A stretch of DNA of 56,053 nucleotides from Bacteroidales bacterium (GTDB lineage: Bacteria > Bacteroidota > Bacteroidia > Bacteroidales > UBA932), in NCBI GenBank assembly GCA_017439305.1, contig JAFSJK010000083.1, positions 1-56,053 of the forward strand. Reading direction: 5' to 3'. Below are positions 8,676 to 16,655 of this stretch, piece by piece. The position numbers and the translations under genes are program-made. Under the pieces are notes generated by a model. The model ran no database searches and had not been told where the DNA came from. It saw only the letters and a program-made list of their open reading frames with translations. Position 1 is the first letter of the stretch. The number at the start of each line of letters is the position of its first letter.

Positions 8676-9732
8676 TGGATTCTTCGTGGATGGCGTTGAA
8701 CACGTCTTCGATGAATTTCTCCGAAAGCCCGTACGCACGGGCTTTTTCTTTCACCCCCTCCAAGACCTGGTCCCAGCGGGAGGTCTGGACGATGGCCACG
8801 TTGTGGTCGCGCTTGTAGGCACCGATCTTCCGGCTCACCTCCATCCGGGCACCGAATTCCTTGAGCAGGTCTTCGTCGATATAGTCGATCCGCGAACGGA
8901 GCTGGCCGATACCGGCGCGGTAGTCTTCGTCACCGGAATCCTTCTCGCGGATCCGGAGGCTTTCGATGAGCGTCTGCAAGGCCGAGGGGACGAGCTGCTG
9001 CTTCGCGTCGGACAGGGCGACGGCCGGGTTGCAGTGCGACTCGATCATCAAACCTTCGAACCCCAGGTCCATCGCCCGCTGGGACAGTTCCTGCAAGTAT
9101 TTCCGGTCACCGCCCATATGGGACGGGTCGGCGAAAACAGGGAGTTCCGGATAGCGGGTGCGGAGCTCGACGGCGAACTGCCAGCCCGGCGTGTTGCGGT
9201 AGGGCTGGCTGCCCATCGCGGAAAAGCCGCGGTGGATGACGCCGAGTTTCCGGACACCGGCGCGGTTCAGACGCTCCAGGGCGCCGATCCACAGGTCCAG
9301 GTCCGGATTGACGGGGTTCTTTACCAGGACCGGGATGTCCGTATCCTGGAGCGCATCGGCGATCTCCTGCATCAGGAAGGGGTTCGCGCTCGTGCGGGCA
9401 CCGATCCACAGCATGTCGACGCCGTACTTGAGGCACTCGTACACGTGTTTTTCGTTCGCTACTTCGGTGCAGACCTTCATCCCGGTCTCCTCCTTGACCT
9501 TCTTCAGCCACTTGAGGCCGGGAGTGCCCACGCCTTCGAAGCTGCCCGGGTGCGTGCGGGGCTTCCAGATGCCCGCCCGGAACATGTGGATGCCCCAGGC
9601 CGCGAGGCCGCGGGCCGTTTCCAGTACCTGCTCTTCGCTTTCCGCGCTGCACGGGCCCGCAATCACCATCGGCCGCGGGAGCGTGAAAAAACCCCATTCA
9701 CCGACGGGGATGATATCGAGTGTCTTTGCCAT
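8632..9732 (-). CDS. Bifunctional DAHP synthase / chorismate mutase
   Basis: The 366-residue protein fuses two enzymes of aromatic amino-acid synthesis. Residues about 1-260 are a KdsA-like (type I-beta) 3-deoxy-7-phosphoheptulonate synthase: VIAGPCSAES, KPRTHPGSFEG, VKNPVNPD, FADPSHMGGDRKY and ESHCNPAVALSDAKQQL. Residues about 275-360 are an AroQ-type chorismate mutase (LRSRIDYIDEDLLKEFGARMEVSRKIGAYKR is spread over 285-315). This domain order is known from Porphyromonas and other Bacteroidota, where the mutase part gives feedback control by prephenate. It is the last gene of the pheA operon, starting 1 nt after the tyrA stop, and overlaps the end of lpxK tail to tail by 44 nt. Confidence 0.95.
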   Translation of the reverse strand: MAKTLDIIPVGEWGFFTLPRPMVIAGPCSAESEEQVLETARGLAAWGIHMFRAGIWKPRTHPGSFEGVGTPGLKWLKKVKEETGMKVCTEVANEKHVYECLKYGVDMLWIGARTSANPFLMQEIADALQDTDIPVLVKNPVNPDLDLWIGALERLNRAGVRKLGVIHRGFSAMGSQPYRNTPGWQFAVELRTRYPELPVFADPSHMGGDRKYLQELSQRAMDLGFEGLMIESHCNPAVALSDAKQQLVPSALQTLIESLRIREKDSGDEDYRAGIGQLRSRIDYIDEDLLKEFGARMEVSRKIGAYKRDHNVAIVQTSRWDQVLEGVKEKARAYGLSEKFIEDVFNAIHEESIRIQNGVLSAGPEA

Positions 9733-9733
9733 A

Positions 9734-10600
9734 TTATCGGATGATTTTCTTGATCCGGTTCGCCTCGTCGATGAGCGCCCGGACCTTCAGCTCGTCGAAC
9801 CGATCGATCGCCTCCCGGAATTCCTGCATCTTTTCGACATAAGCGTCTACCACATGGAGGAGATTGTCGCGGTTCTGCATGAAGATGGGGACCCACATGT
9901 CGGCGTTCGACTTCGCCAGACGGACCGTCGAGGAGAAACCGCCGGAGGCCAGGTCGAAGATGTGTTTCTCGTCGCGCTCCTTGTCCAGGACTGTGAGGGC
10001 CAGGGCAAAGGATGTGACGTGGGAAAGGTGCGAGACGAACGCTGTATGCACGTCGTGGGAATCCGAGGTCATATACACGATCCGCATGTTCAGCGTCCGG
10101 TATAACTCCTCCACCGTACGAACTGCGGCGGGGTCGGACTCGTCCTGGTCGGCGATGATGCAGGCGCGGGCGTCAAATAGCCCCGGCAGGGCCGCCCAAG
10201 GGCCGCTGTGTTCGGTACCGGCCATCGGATGGGTGGCCACATACCGCGTGCGGCAGGGATGGTACTTGAGCCGTTCCGCGATCTGGGACTTGGTGGAACA
10301 GACATCCATCACGATCTTGTCCGTGTATCCCTTGTCCTTGAACGTGTCCAGCACCGTATGGATGATTCCCGCCGCGGCACTCACCGGGACGGAAACCACG
10401 ATGATGTCGCTTTCCTCGATGCATTCCTCCAAGGAGACCAGGCGGTCCACCAAACCCAGCCGGCAGGCCGCTTCCGCGTTCAGCGGATTCTTGTCCGTTC
10501 CGATGAAACGGGAGGCATAGCCGCGGGCGCGCAGGTCCACGGCCAGGGACCCGCCGATCAGGCCGAGGCCCACGATTCCTATCGTTCTGTTCGTTTCCAT
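9734..10600 (-). CDS. tyrA: Prephenate dehydrogenase
   Basis: Oxidatively decarboxylates prephenate to 4-hydroxyphenylpyruvate, the tyrosine branch. The 288 residues start with a Rossmann NAD(P) fold (GIVGLGLIGGSLA, residues 8-20), followed by DVCSTK, ATHPMAGTEHSGP and HDVHTAFVSHLSH, with the active-site His in HPMAGTE, and an all-helical C-terminal half. There is no ACT domain. The gene starts 7 nt after the aminotransferase stop and 1 nt separates its stop from the next start, so translation is probably coupled. Confidence 0.93.
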   Translation of the reverse strand: METNRTIGIVGLGLIGGSLAVDLRARGYASRFIGTDKNPLNAEAACRLGLVDRLVSLEECIEESDIIVVSVPVSAAAGIIHTVLDTFKDKGYTDKIVMDVCSTKSQIAERLKYHPCRTRYVATHPMAGTEHSGPWAALPGLFDARACIIADQDESDPAAVRTVEELYRTLNMRIVYMTSDSHDVHTAFVSHLSHVTSFALALTVLDKERDEKHIFDLASGGFSSTVRLAKSNADMWVPIFMQNRDNLLHVVDAYVEKMQEFREAIDRFDELKVRALIDEANRIKKIIR

Positions 10601-10607
10601 CAGTGAA

Positions 10608-11807
10608 TCACTTCAAAAGGGAGAGGGCTTCCGCCATCCGCTTCGCGGCCTCTACGATATTCTCCTCGGAGGTGGCGTAGGAAAGCCGGATATAATCCGG
10701 AGCGCCGAACGCATCGCCGCCCACGGTGGCCACATGCCCGACCTCCAGCAGATACATCGCCAGGTCGGTGGACGTTTTGATCACCCGCATTCCGTCTGTC
10801 TTTCCGAAGTAGGAAGAGCACTTCGGGAACACATAAAAGGCTCCTTCGGGAAGGGCCACTTCCAGGCCCGGGATCTCGCGGAGCAGTCCGACCAGCAGGT
10901 TCCTTCTGCGCTTGAAGGCCTGACGCATCTCTTCGACACAATCTTGCGGGCCGTTCCAAGCCGCTTCCGCCGCCTTCTGGCTGACGGAGCAAGGGCCGCT
11001 GGTGTACTGTCCCTGCAGCATGTTGCAAGCGGAAACGATCCATTTCGGGGCGGCCAGGAAGCCGATGCGCCAGCCGGTCATCGCGTAAGCCTTGGAGACG
11101 CCGTTCACCACGATGGTACGTTCCCACATCCCCGGGCAGGATGCGATGGAGGCATGGGCGCCCACATAGTTCAGGTGCTCATAGATCTCGTCGGAAAGGA
11201 CCAGCAGCCCTTCGTGCCGGAGAATCACGGCGGACAAGGCTTCCAGTTCTTCCTTCGAGTATACGGCGCCCGACGGATTGCTGGGAGAACAGAGAATGAG
11301 CATCCGGGTCCGCGGCGTGATTGCCTTTTCCAGCTGCGCGGGCGTCATCTTGTAATCCTGGTCGATGCCCGTGTCGACATGAACCGGCGTTCCGCCCGCA
11401 AGGAGCACCATCTGCGGATAACTCACCCAGTATGGCGCCGGGATGATCACCTCGTCCCCTTCGTCGATGAGGGCCATGACCGCATTGCACAGGCTCTGCT
11501 TGGCACCGTTCGACACCAGGATTTCCGCCGGGCCGTACGTCAGGCCGTTCTCCCGCTGCAGTTTGCCGATGATCGCCTGCTTCAGGGAAAGGCTGCCGGG
11601 CACGGGAGTATAATGCGTGAAATTCTCGTCAATGGCCTTGCAGGCAGCGGCTTTCACATGCTCCGGGGTATTGAAGTCGGGCTCCCCCAGGCTCATGTTC
11701 ACGACATCGATTCCCTTGGCCTTCAAGTCATTGCTCAGTGCGTTCATGGCGAAGGTCATGGAAGGGGACAGCCGGGTCATTCTTTTGGACACGCTTGATT
11801 CACTCAT
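10608..11807 (-). CDS. Class I aminotransferase (aspartate/aromatic or prephenate)
   Basis: A fold-type I PLP enzyme of the subgroup 1b aspartate aminotransferase type, 399 residues. Seen are SLGEPDFNTP, SNGAKQSLCNAV, CSPSNPSGAVYS (residues 173-184), LSDEIYE and the PLP lysine Lys239 in NGVSKAYAMTGWRIGF. Some members use aspartate, others phenylpyruvate or prephenate. Its place between pheA and tyrA suggests that it makes the last transamination step to Phe and Tyr; this is inferred from context. It starts 21 nt after the pheA stop. Confidence 0.92.
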   Translation of the reverse strand: MSESSVSKRMTRLSPSMTFAMNALSNDLKAKGIDVVNMSLGEPDFNTPEHVKAAACKAIDENFTHYTPVPGSLSLKQAIIGKLQRENGLTYGPAEILVSNGAKQSLCNAVMALIDEGDEVIIPAPYWVSYPQMVLLAGGTPVHVDTGIDQDYKMTPAQLEKAITPRTRMLILCSPSNPSGAVYSKEELEALSAVILRHEGLLVLSDEIYEHLNYVGAHASIASCPGMWERTIVVNGVSKAYAMTGWRIGFLAAPKWIVSACNMLQGQYTSGPCSVSQKAAEAAWNGPQDCVEEMRQAFKRRRNLLVGLLREIPGLEVALPEGAFYVFPKCSSYFGKTDGMRVIKTSTDLAMYLLEVGHVATVGGDAFGAPDYIRLSYATSEENIVEAAKRMAEALSLLK

Positions 11808-11828
11808 AGCTTGGAATAGATTATGGAC

Positions 11829-12647
11829 TTAAAAACTACCCTTGTAAATACCCATGATATCCAGGTCAGCCAGGAGGGGCCGGACCGCCGACAGCGCCTG
11901 GCGGTAGCGGACGGAATCCTCGAAACGGATGTCGGCATAGAAGAAATACTCCCACGGACATCCCGGGATAGGCAGCGACTGGATGCGGGTCAGGTTCATC
12001 TCATAGAAGGAAAGGATGGTCAGGATCTGGGCCAGTGCGCCGGCCTTGTGCGGCAGCGTGAAACACCAGGAGGCCTTGTCTGCCTTCTCCGGCCGGAAAT
12101 ACCGGTCCAGCACGAAAAAGCGGGTCCTGTTTTCCTTGAAAGATTCGATTTCCCGGGCCAGGATTTCCAGCCCGTATTCCTTGGCGGCCAGCCGGGAGGC
12201 CACGGCCGCCACCCCTTTCAACTGGCCCGACGCGATTTCCTGCGCGGCGGCCACCGTACTGGATGCCTGGGTTTGGGGCACCCCGGGGAAATGCTTCTCC
12301 AAGTAGGTCCGGGTCTGATAGAGGGCCATCTCGTGGGAACGGACTTCCCGGATGGATTCCAGGGACTCTCCGGGCAGCGCCATCAAGTACTGATGGATGG
12401 GGATATGCACCTCGCCGACAACCTGGTAACCGCCGGAATGGATCAGTTCCAGATTCCGGACGAGTCCCCCGGAAAGCGTATTCTCAACCGCGATGACAAC
12501 TGCGTCGACATCGGCCGAATCATAGGCGGCGAGCATCTTCTCGAAACTGTCGAATCCCTTCAGTTCCAGCGGGATATCCTGATAGAAGGCCCAGGCGGCT
12601 TCCTCGTGGAAACTGCCCCGATGTCCCAAGATTGCAACTTTTTTCAT
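11829..12647 (-). CDS. pheA: Prephenate dehydratase with ACT domain
   Basis: Converts prephenate to phenylpyruvate, the phenylalanine branch. The ATG at 12647 gives 272 residues beginning MKKVAILGHRGSFHEEAA, the normal family start; a TTG 12 nt upstream would sit in the U-tract of the terminator. The catalytic part includes AVENTLSGG, SHEMALYQ and the TRFFVL motif; residues about 190-270 are an ACT domain (WCFTLPHKAGALAQILTIL, NLTRIQSLPIPG), which senses phenylalanine. No chorismate mutase is fused here; it sits on the DAHP synthase instead. First gene of the operon, directly behind an attenuator. Confidence 0.95.
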   Translation of the reverse strand: MKKVAILGHRGSFHEEAAWAFYQDIPLELKGFDSFEKMLAAYDSADVDAVVIAVENTLSGGLVRNLELIHSGGYQVVGEVHIPIHQYLMALPGESLESIREVRSHEMALYQTRTYLEKHFPGVPQTQASSTVAAAQEIASGQLKGVAAVASRLAAKEYGLEILAREIESFKENRTRFFVLDRYFRPEKADKASWCFTLPHKAGALAQILTILSFYEMNLTRIQSLPIPGCPWEYFFYADIRFEDSVRYRQALSAVRPLLADLDIMGIYKGSF

Positions 12648-12657
12648 GATCCGGCGC

Positions 12658-12688
12658 AAAAAAAGGGCTATCCTCTTCCGGACAGCCC
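12658..12688 (-). terminator. Attenuator terminator ahead of pheA
   Basis: On the minus strand a 9-bp stem (GGGCTGTCC with GGATAGCCC, one G-U pair) with a 6-nt loop is followed by seven T residues, and ends 10 nt before the pheA ATG. A strong intrinsic terminator upstream of the first gene, combined with the Phe/Tyr leader peptide, indicates attenuation. Confidence 0.85.
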
Positions 12689-12730
12689 AACAATATTCTT
12701 CAACCTTTGTCTAGATGATACGGCGTCCGG
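12678..12730 (-). promoter_or_regulatory. Phe/Tyr antiterminator pairing
   Basis: CCGGAC (12730..12725 on the minus strand) lies 3 nt after the leader-peptide stop codon and is exactly complementary to GTCCGG (12683..12678), which overlaps the 5' arm and loop of the terminator. Pairing of the two would prevent the terminator. A ribosome standing at the leader stop codon would cover CCGGAC and let the terminator form; one stalled earlier on Phe or Tyr codons would leave it free. Confidence 0.7.
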
Positions 12731-12733
12731 CTA

Positions 12734-12787
12734 TTACCTGTTCTGATAATAGGAATAGATAAAGTCGAAACCGTAAAATCGCATCAT
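12734..12787 (-). CDS. Phe/Tyr leader peptide of the pheA operon
   Basis: A 17-residue open frame, MMRFYGFDFIYSYYQNR, starts about 17 nt after the -7 box. Seven of its residues are Phe (3) or Tyr (4), packed into positions 4-14. It is followed at once by the antiterminator element and then the terminator. This composition matches the end products of the downstream operon, so it is read as a regulatory leader whose translation speed reports charged tRNA-Phe and tRNA-Tyr. Either of the two initial ATG codons may be used. Confidence 0.8.
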   Translation of the reverse strand: MMRFYGFDFIYSYYQNR

Positions 12788-12804
12788 CGTCAAGCTCGTT
12801 TCGG

Positions 12805-12812
12805 CAAAGGTA
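12805..12812 (-). promoter_or_regulatory. -7 box of the phe/tyr operon
   Basis: TACCTTTG on the minus strand fits TAnnTTTG and stands just ahead of the leader peptide. The -33 region is AT-rich with a TTG only 14 nt upstream, so that element is weak. Confidence 0.6.
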
Positions 12813-12860
12813 AATAAAAAATTTTACAATCCAATACCGGACCGCAAGAAAATCCCGAAA

Positions 12861-13427
12861 CTACACGGTCAGGATCTCTTTCTCCTTGGCGGCGATGATC
12901 GCATCGACAGCCTTGACGTGCTTGTCGGTCACCTTCTGGAGTTCGTCCTCGCCCTCCTTCTCACCGTCCTCGGACAGGCCGTCGTTCTTCTGGGCCTTCT
13001 TCAGGAGGTCGATGCCGTCACGGCGGGCGTTGCGCACCGTCACCTTCGTGGTCTCGCCCTGTGCCTTGGCTTTCTTGATCAGCTCGCGGCGGCGCTCCTC
13101 GGTGAGGGCGGGCACGACGCAGCGGATGATCTCGCCGTTGTTGGACGGGGTCAGGCCGACGTTGGCATCCAGGATAGCCTTCTCAATCTTATTGATCATG
13201 CTGCGCTCCCAAGGCTGGATGGCGATGGTCTTCGCATCAGGGGTCGTCACGGACGCCACCTGGTTCAGCGGCGTGGCCGTGCCGTAATAGTCTACCGTCA
13301 CGCCGTTGAAGATCGCCGGCGTGGCCTTGCCTACGCGGTAATTCTTGAGGTCTTCCTCGAGGAAATCCACCGCATCCTGCATCTTGAGGTCGGCGGCATC
13401 CACAATTTCTTTCGCTTTCGGTAACAT
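12861..13427 (-). CDS. frr: Ribosome recycling factor
   Basis: Splits post-termination ribosomes together with EF-G. The ATG at 13427 gives 188 residues, the normal length, beginning MLPKAKEIVDAADLKMQDAV. Core motifs are LEEDLKNYRVGKATPAIFNGVTVDYYGTATPLNQVA (residues about 22-57), IQPWERSMINKIEKAILDA and LTEERRRELIKKAKAQGE. A longer in-frame extension to 13535 crosses the promoter and is rejected. It is usually next to pyrH; here a transposase gene lies between them. Confidence 0.96.
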   Translation of the reverse strand: MLPKAKEIVDAADLKMQDAVDFLEEDLKNYRVGKATPAIFNGVTVDYYGTATPLNQVASVTTPDAKTIAIQPWERSMINKIEKAILDANVGLTPSNNGEIIRCVVPALTEERRRELIKKAKAQGETTKVTVRNARRDGIDLLKKAQKNDGLSEDGEKEGEDELQKVTDKHVKAVDAIIAAKEKEILTV

Positions 13428-13461
13428 GGTCTTATCGTGTTTTGTTTGTTTTCGTATTCTG

Positions 13462-13469
13462 CAAAGATA
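13462..13469 (-). promoter_or_regulatory. -7 box of frr
   Basis: TATCTTTG on the minus strand is a full match to TAnnTTTG, 34 nt before the frr ATG. A TTG 23 nt further upstream may be the -33 element. Confidence 0.6.
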
Positions 13470-13609
13470 ATGAAAAATCCGATGACTCCTACCAACTTCC
13501 GTACCATCCCGCCGGAAATTCTTTCCAGATGGCATCCTTCCGCCTTGCCCCCGACATCACGGCCGGCTCAACCGTATTATGGAAGTCAATGATTGTTAAC
13601 CATTTATGC

Positions 13610-13643
13610 AAAAGTACCCGGGGAGTTTTTCCCGGGTGCTTTT
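13610..13643. repeat. CCCGGG palindromic repeat, copy A
   Basis: AAAAGTACCCGGG and CCCGGGTGCTTTT form a stem around a short A/T-rich loop, 22 nt after the stop of the RAYT-type gene. The same palindrome recurs at 14759..14792 and 18085..18118. Each copy follows a gene and has an A/T flank on both sides, so it may also act as a two-way terminator. The remainder of 13428..13664 contains only the frr promoter. Confidence 0.75.
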
Positions 13644-13664
13644 CCTTAAACGACTATACTTCAA

Positions 13665-14588
13665 TCATTTATATTCCACGGGCAAGTGAAGGAATTTGGC
13701 CACCTGGTCCGGGAGGCCATCCGTCTTTCCTTTCAGAAAAACAACCAGTTTTTCCCTTTCTTCCACCGGCATCCGCTGCAATTCATGGATATTCTTCACT
13801 TTCCCCGTCCTGAGCAGGATTCCCGTCATCCGGTTGTAACACGCATCAGACTTGCCCACGAACTCTTCTTGCAAGTCATACTCGCTCCCTGTTGTGGCAT
13901 GCATCGCCAACAGCATGTTTTCTAAACTGCCGAAATAGGCGATGGCCGCCTGATAATCTATGACATTGTAGGTACTGATAATCAAGTCTGCCAACTGGAG
14001 GCATTCCTTCGGAGTCAGGGCTGCGAAAAGGCGGGTGACCATCGGGTAGTTCATCGGCCGTCCCTCCCGAAACTGTATCTTCACTTCCCTCACGGCCTTC
14101 TGAAGCGGCCAGCGGGCATTCCGGATGACCAGTTTTTCAGAAAACGGGTGGTCGCTGTCCGCATAAGCGAGATAATTCCATCGATAATCCTCCGCCTTCA
14201 CGGCCAGTTTCCGTTCCACCGGATTGTTGCCGACATAGACGAGATTTGAACGGGCTTTTTTGTCTTCCCGTTTAGGTGCCCGGCCGAAAGGCCCTTCCAA
14301 GACGGGTCCCCTCTTGTGGAACCAATCGTTATGGCACTTGGAAAAAGTGGTGGCCATCTCCCTTTTGAACTGCTCCAAATCTTCCTTTCTTTCCGCAAAG
14401 ACCGAATCATGGATATGATCCGGCATCTCGCATAAAGACAGTACGCGGATCCTGTGCTTTCGCGCCATCACGCAATAGTGCGTAAAGAATACGAGATGGT
14501 CGCTATAAGTATAGAACAACACCCCCCGGTCCGCCGTTCGCTGGTAACAGTGTGTCAATGTATTTGCGTAAAACCTCCGACGCCTCAT
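13665..14588 (-). CDS. REP-associated (RAYT-type) Y1 transposase
   Basis: A 307-residue member of the IS200/REP-type tyrosine HUH transposases. The metal-binding pair is His58/His60 in EMPDHIHDS, and the likely nucleophile is Tyr118 in ARSNLVYVGNNPVERKL. The C-terminal half (YNVIDYQAAIAYF, TTGSEYDLQEEF) is a Bacteroidota-type extension. RAYTs are single-copy genes that bind and process REP palindromes; here palindromic repeats flank the gene on both sides. It interrupts the usual pyrH-frr pair. The frame is intact, so it may be active or domesticated. Confidence 0.85.
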   Translation of the reverse strand: MRRRRFYANTLTHCYQRTADRGVLFYTYSDHLVFFTHYCVMARKHRIRVLSLCEMPDHIHDSVFAERKEDLEQFKREMATTFSKCHNDWFHKRGPVLEGPFGRAPKREDKKARSNLVYVGNNPVERKLAVKAEDYRWNYLAYADSDHPFSEKLVIRNARWPLQKAVREVKIQFREGRPMNYPMVTRLFAALTPKECLQLADLIISTYNVIDYQAAIAYFGSLENMLLAMHATTGSEYDLQEEFVGKSDACYNRMTGILLRTGKVKNIHELQRMPVEEREKLVVFLKGKTDGLPDQVAKFLHLPVEYK

Positions 14589-14758
14589 CCTTCTCTCCTT
14601 TTAAAAGTGACGGAACCCAGATCCAGGTTCCCTTGTCCACGAATATCGGAAGGTTTTTCGGAATTCACAAGCCCTGACTGGGAAGGAAATGATGCGCACC
14701 CATCCAATCTTCGCAGTCGACCGTAAAATGAATCTGGCATTCTCTCAATGCCTTACGC

Positions 14759-14792
14759 AAAAGTACCCGGGAAAAACTTCCCGGGTACTATT
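14759..14792. repeat. CCCGGG palindromic repeat, copy B
   Basis: AGTACCCGGGAA and TTCCCGGGTACT form a perfect 12-bp stem with a 4-nt loop, preceded by GCAA as in copy A. It lies downstream of pyrH and upstream of the RAYT-type gene, so copies A and B bracket that gene. The remaining parts of 14589..14869 hold no gene; a small inverted repeat (GGAACC...GGTTCC) is visible near 14612..14631. Confidence 0.75.
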
Positions 14793-14869
14793 CAATAACA
14801 GACAATCTTTCAATCATTTCCATTCGACGGTTTTCGGACCGGGAAATGACGGAATGGAAGTACTAAACT

Positions 14870-15574
14870 TTACGGATGCACGAGGGTGCCGACTTTCTCG
14901 CCGCGGATAAGTTTGGTGAGATTGCCGGTCTGGTTCATGTCGAAGACGATGATGGGCATCTTGCCGTCGGAGCAGAGGGCGTAGGCGGTCTGGTCCATCA
15001 CCTTGAGGTGCCTGGAGATCGCCTCGTCGAAGGTGAGTTCATCGTACTTGACGGCGGTGGGGTCCTTTTCGGGGTCGGCGGTGTAGACGCCGTCCACGCG
15101 GGTGCCTTTGAGCAAGGCATCGGCGCCGATTTCAAGCGCGCGCAGCGCCGCGCCGGAATCGGTGGTGAAGAAAGGGTTGCCGGTGCCGCCGGAGATGAGG
15201 GCGACGCCGCCCCGTTCGAGCACCTTTACCGCGTCATCCCGCATGTAGTATTTCGCGACGGGTTCCATCGGAGTAGCTGTAAAAACCTGGGCTTCAACGC
15301 CTTCGTCTTTGATGAACATGGACAGGGCGAGGGAGTTGATGACGGTGGCGAGCATGCCCATCTTGTCGCCGTCCACCCGGTCGAATCCTTTGCCCACGCC
15401 CTGCAGGCCGCGGAAGATGTTGCCGCCGCCGTTGACGATGGCGATCTGGAGGCCGGCCTTCGCGGCGGCTGCGATTTCCTTTGCATAAGCGGACAGGCTT
15501 TCCGTGTCCAATCCCTTTCCGGCGGGACCGCCGAGGCTTTCGCCGCTGAGCTTCAACAATACTCTCTTGTACAT
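14870..15574 (-). CDS. pyrH: UMP kinase
   Basis: Hexameric enzyme phosphorylating UMP to UDP, first step towards UTP and CTP. The ATG at 15574 gives 234 residues starting MYKRVLLKLSGESLGG. Further motifs are VNGGGNIFRG, RVDGDKMGMLATVINSLAL, GGTGNPFFTTDSGAALRA and KGTRVDGVYTADPEKDP, all typical of bacterial PyrH. An in-frame codon at 15601 lies at the promoter and is not used. It has its own promoter and is divergent from the sdhC gene. Confidence 0.96.
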   Translation of the reverse strand: MYKRVLLKLSGESLGGPAGKGLDTESLSAYAKEIAAAAKAGLQIAIVNGGGNIFRGLQGVGKGFDRVDGDKMGMLATVINSLALSMFIKDEGVEAQVFTATPMEPVAKYYMRDDAVKVLERGGVALISGGTGNPFFTTDSGAALRALEIGADALLKGTRVDGVYTADPEKDPTAVKYDELTFDEAISRHLKVMDQTAYALCSDGKMPIIVFDMNQTGNLTKLIRGEKVGTLVHP

Positions 15575-15598
15575 GTCGGATTCGATTGTGATTTGAAA

Positions 15599-15646
15599 CA
15601 AAAGTATTGAATTATTATGATTCTTGCAAGAAAGAAGTTATATTTG
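15599..15646. promoter_or_regulatory. Divergent promoters pyrH / sdhC
   Basis: On the minus strand TACTTTTG (15606..15599) serves pyrH, 24 nt before its ATG. On the plus strand TATATTTG (15639..15646) serves the cytochrome b gene, 34 nt before its ATG. Both fit TAnnTTTG. Confidence 0.55.
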
Positions 15647-15680
15647 CATACTTATTGACAAACGCAATACCTGACTTATA

Positions 15681-16442
15681 ATGGCTAAATTCCTGACCTC
15701 CTCCATCGGCAAGAAGTTCGTCCAGAGCGTCTCCGGCGCTTTCCTCGTGATCTTCCTGCTCCTGCACGGCACCATCAACTTCTTCTCCGTGATCGACTCC
15801 TTGAACGGGAAATTCGGCAAAGTGGCCGAGGATGCGGTCCGTTTCTCCACCGGCGACGGCTGGTTCCAGATCGGCTGCGACTTCATGAGCACTCCGTTCA
15901 TCGACATCATGGTCCCGATCCTCGCCCTGGGATTCCTCGTCCATATTCTCTATGGATGCTGGCTCAGCTATGAGAACATCAAGAAGCGTGGCGGCATGAA
16001 GCGCTACGAGGTCGCCTCCAAGGCGAAGAATGATTCCTGGTCCGCCAAGAACATGGCCGTCCTCGGCATCATCATCCTCGGTTTCCTTGCGTTCCATCTC
16101 ACCCATTTCTGGGCCAAGATGCAGCTCCGCGAATTCATGGGCGGAGAGGCCGAGAATCCGTACTATCTGCTGCTCGCAACCTTCCGCTACTGGTGGGTCC
16201 TTGCCCTGTACATCGTGTGGTTCGTCGCCATCTGGCTCCACCTCAACCACGGCTTTTGGTCCATGTTCCAGACCATCGGCTGGAACAACAAGAAGTGGCT
16301 GCCCCGCCTGCGGGTCATCGGCATCATTGTAAGCACGCTGATCATCCTCCTGTTCGTCTGCACCGCGGTCAACGCCTATGTCGAAGCGAACTTCGTGACC
16401 GCCTCCCACGAGTGGACGGCCCCCCTTCTTGCAAAATTTTAA
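15681..16442 (+). CDS. sdhC: Succinate dehydrogenase/fumarate reductase cytochrome b subunit
   Basis: The 253-residue integral membrane protein has five hydrophobic segments and four well-placed histidines typical of the di-heme b558 type (as in Wolinella FrdC): His29 in LLLHGTINFF, His88 in FLVHILYG, one in AFHLTHFW and one in WLHLNHGFW. It anchors the flavoprotein and iron-sulfur subunits and passes electrons to or from menaquinone. In Bacteroidota sdhA and sdhB normally follow directly; here the next gene is trpB with its own leader, so the catalytic subunits must lie elsewhere or be missing. Confidence 0.92.
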   Translation: MAKFLTSSIGKKFVQSVSGAFLVIFLLLHGTINFFSVIDSLNGKFGKVAEDAVRFSTGDGWFQIGCDFMSTPFIDIMVPILALGFLVHILYGCWLSYENIKKRGGMKRYEVASKAKNDSWSAKNMAVLGIIILGFLAFHLTHFWAKMQLREFMGGEAENPYYLLLATFRYWWVLALYIVWFVAIWLHLNHGFWSMFQTIGWNNKKWLPRLRVIGIIVSTLIILLFVCTAVNAYVEANFVTASHEWTAPLLAKF

Positions 16443-16450
16443 AAATATTT

Positions 16451-16481
16451 TTGGAATTTAAATTTATTCTCTACATCTTTG
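16451..16481 (+). promoter_or_regulatory. Promoter of the trp leader
   Basis: TTG (16451..16453), a gap of 20 nt, then CATCTTTG (16474..16481), one mismatch from TAnnTTTG. The leader ATG follows 7 nt after the box. Confidence 0.55.
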
Positions 16482-16488
16482 CAACAGG

Positions 16489-16545
16489 ATGAGAACAATG
16501 ATGGTCAATAACTTCTGGTGGCGCACTTGCAGTTCCGAGCTGTAA
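16489..16545 (+). CDS. Trp leader peptide
   Basis: An 18-residue open frame, MRTMMVNNFWWRTCSSEL, with two adjacent Trp codons (16516..16521), lies between a promoter and an intrinsic terminator ahead of a tryptophan synthase gene. ATG codons at 16489, 16498 and 16501 are all in frame; because the promoter is so close, one of the later two may be the true start. Paired Trp codons before a terminator are the signature of tryptophan attenuation. Confidence 0.85.
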   Translation: MRTMMVNNFWWRTCSSEL

Positions 16546-16601
16546 GTCGCATCGCCGTAGATAGTGGACCGTAAACCATAGGAGGCACGCTGACTTGCAG
16601 C
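16539..16601 (+). promoter_or_regulatory. Trp antiterminator pairing
   Basis: GCTGTAAGTCG (16539..16549), which contains the last sense codon and the stop codon of the leader, can pair over 11 bp (two G-U) with TGACTTGCAGC (16591..16601), which covers the loop and part of both arms of the terminator. A ribosome finishing the leader masks the first element and allows termination; a ribosome stalled on the Trp pair about 20 nt upstream leaves it free. Confidence 0.75.
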
Positions 16602-16614
16602 GCGCCTCTTTTTT
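16582..16614 (+). terminator. Trp attenuator terminator
   Basis: GAGGC-A-CGCTG and CAGCG-C-GCCTC form two 5-bp stems around one A-C mismatch, loop ACTTG, followed by six T residues. It ends 41 nt before the trpB ATG. Confidence 0.88.
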
Positions 16615-16655
16615 ATGCCTGATTCTTTTTAATCACTTAACAAATACAAAACACC

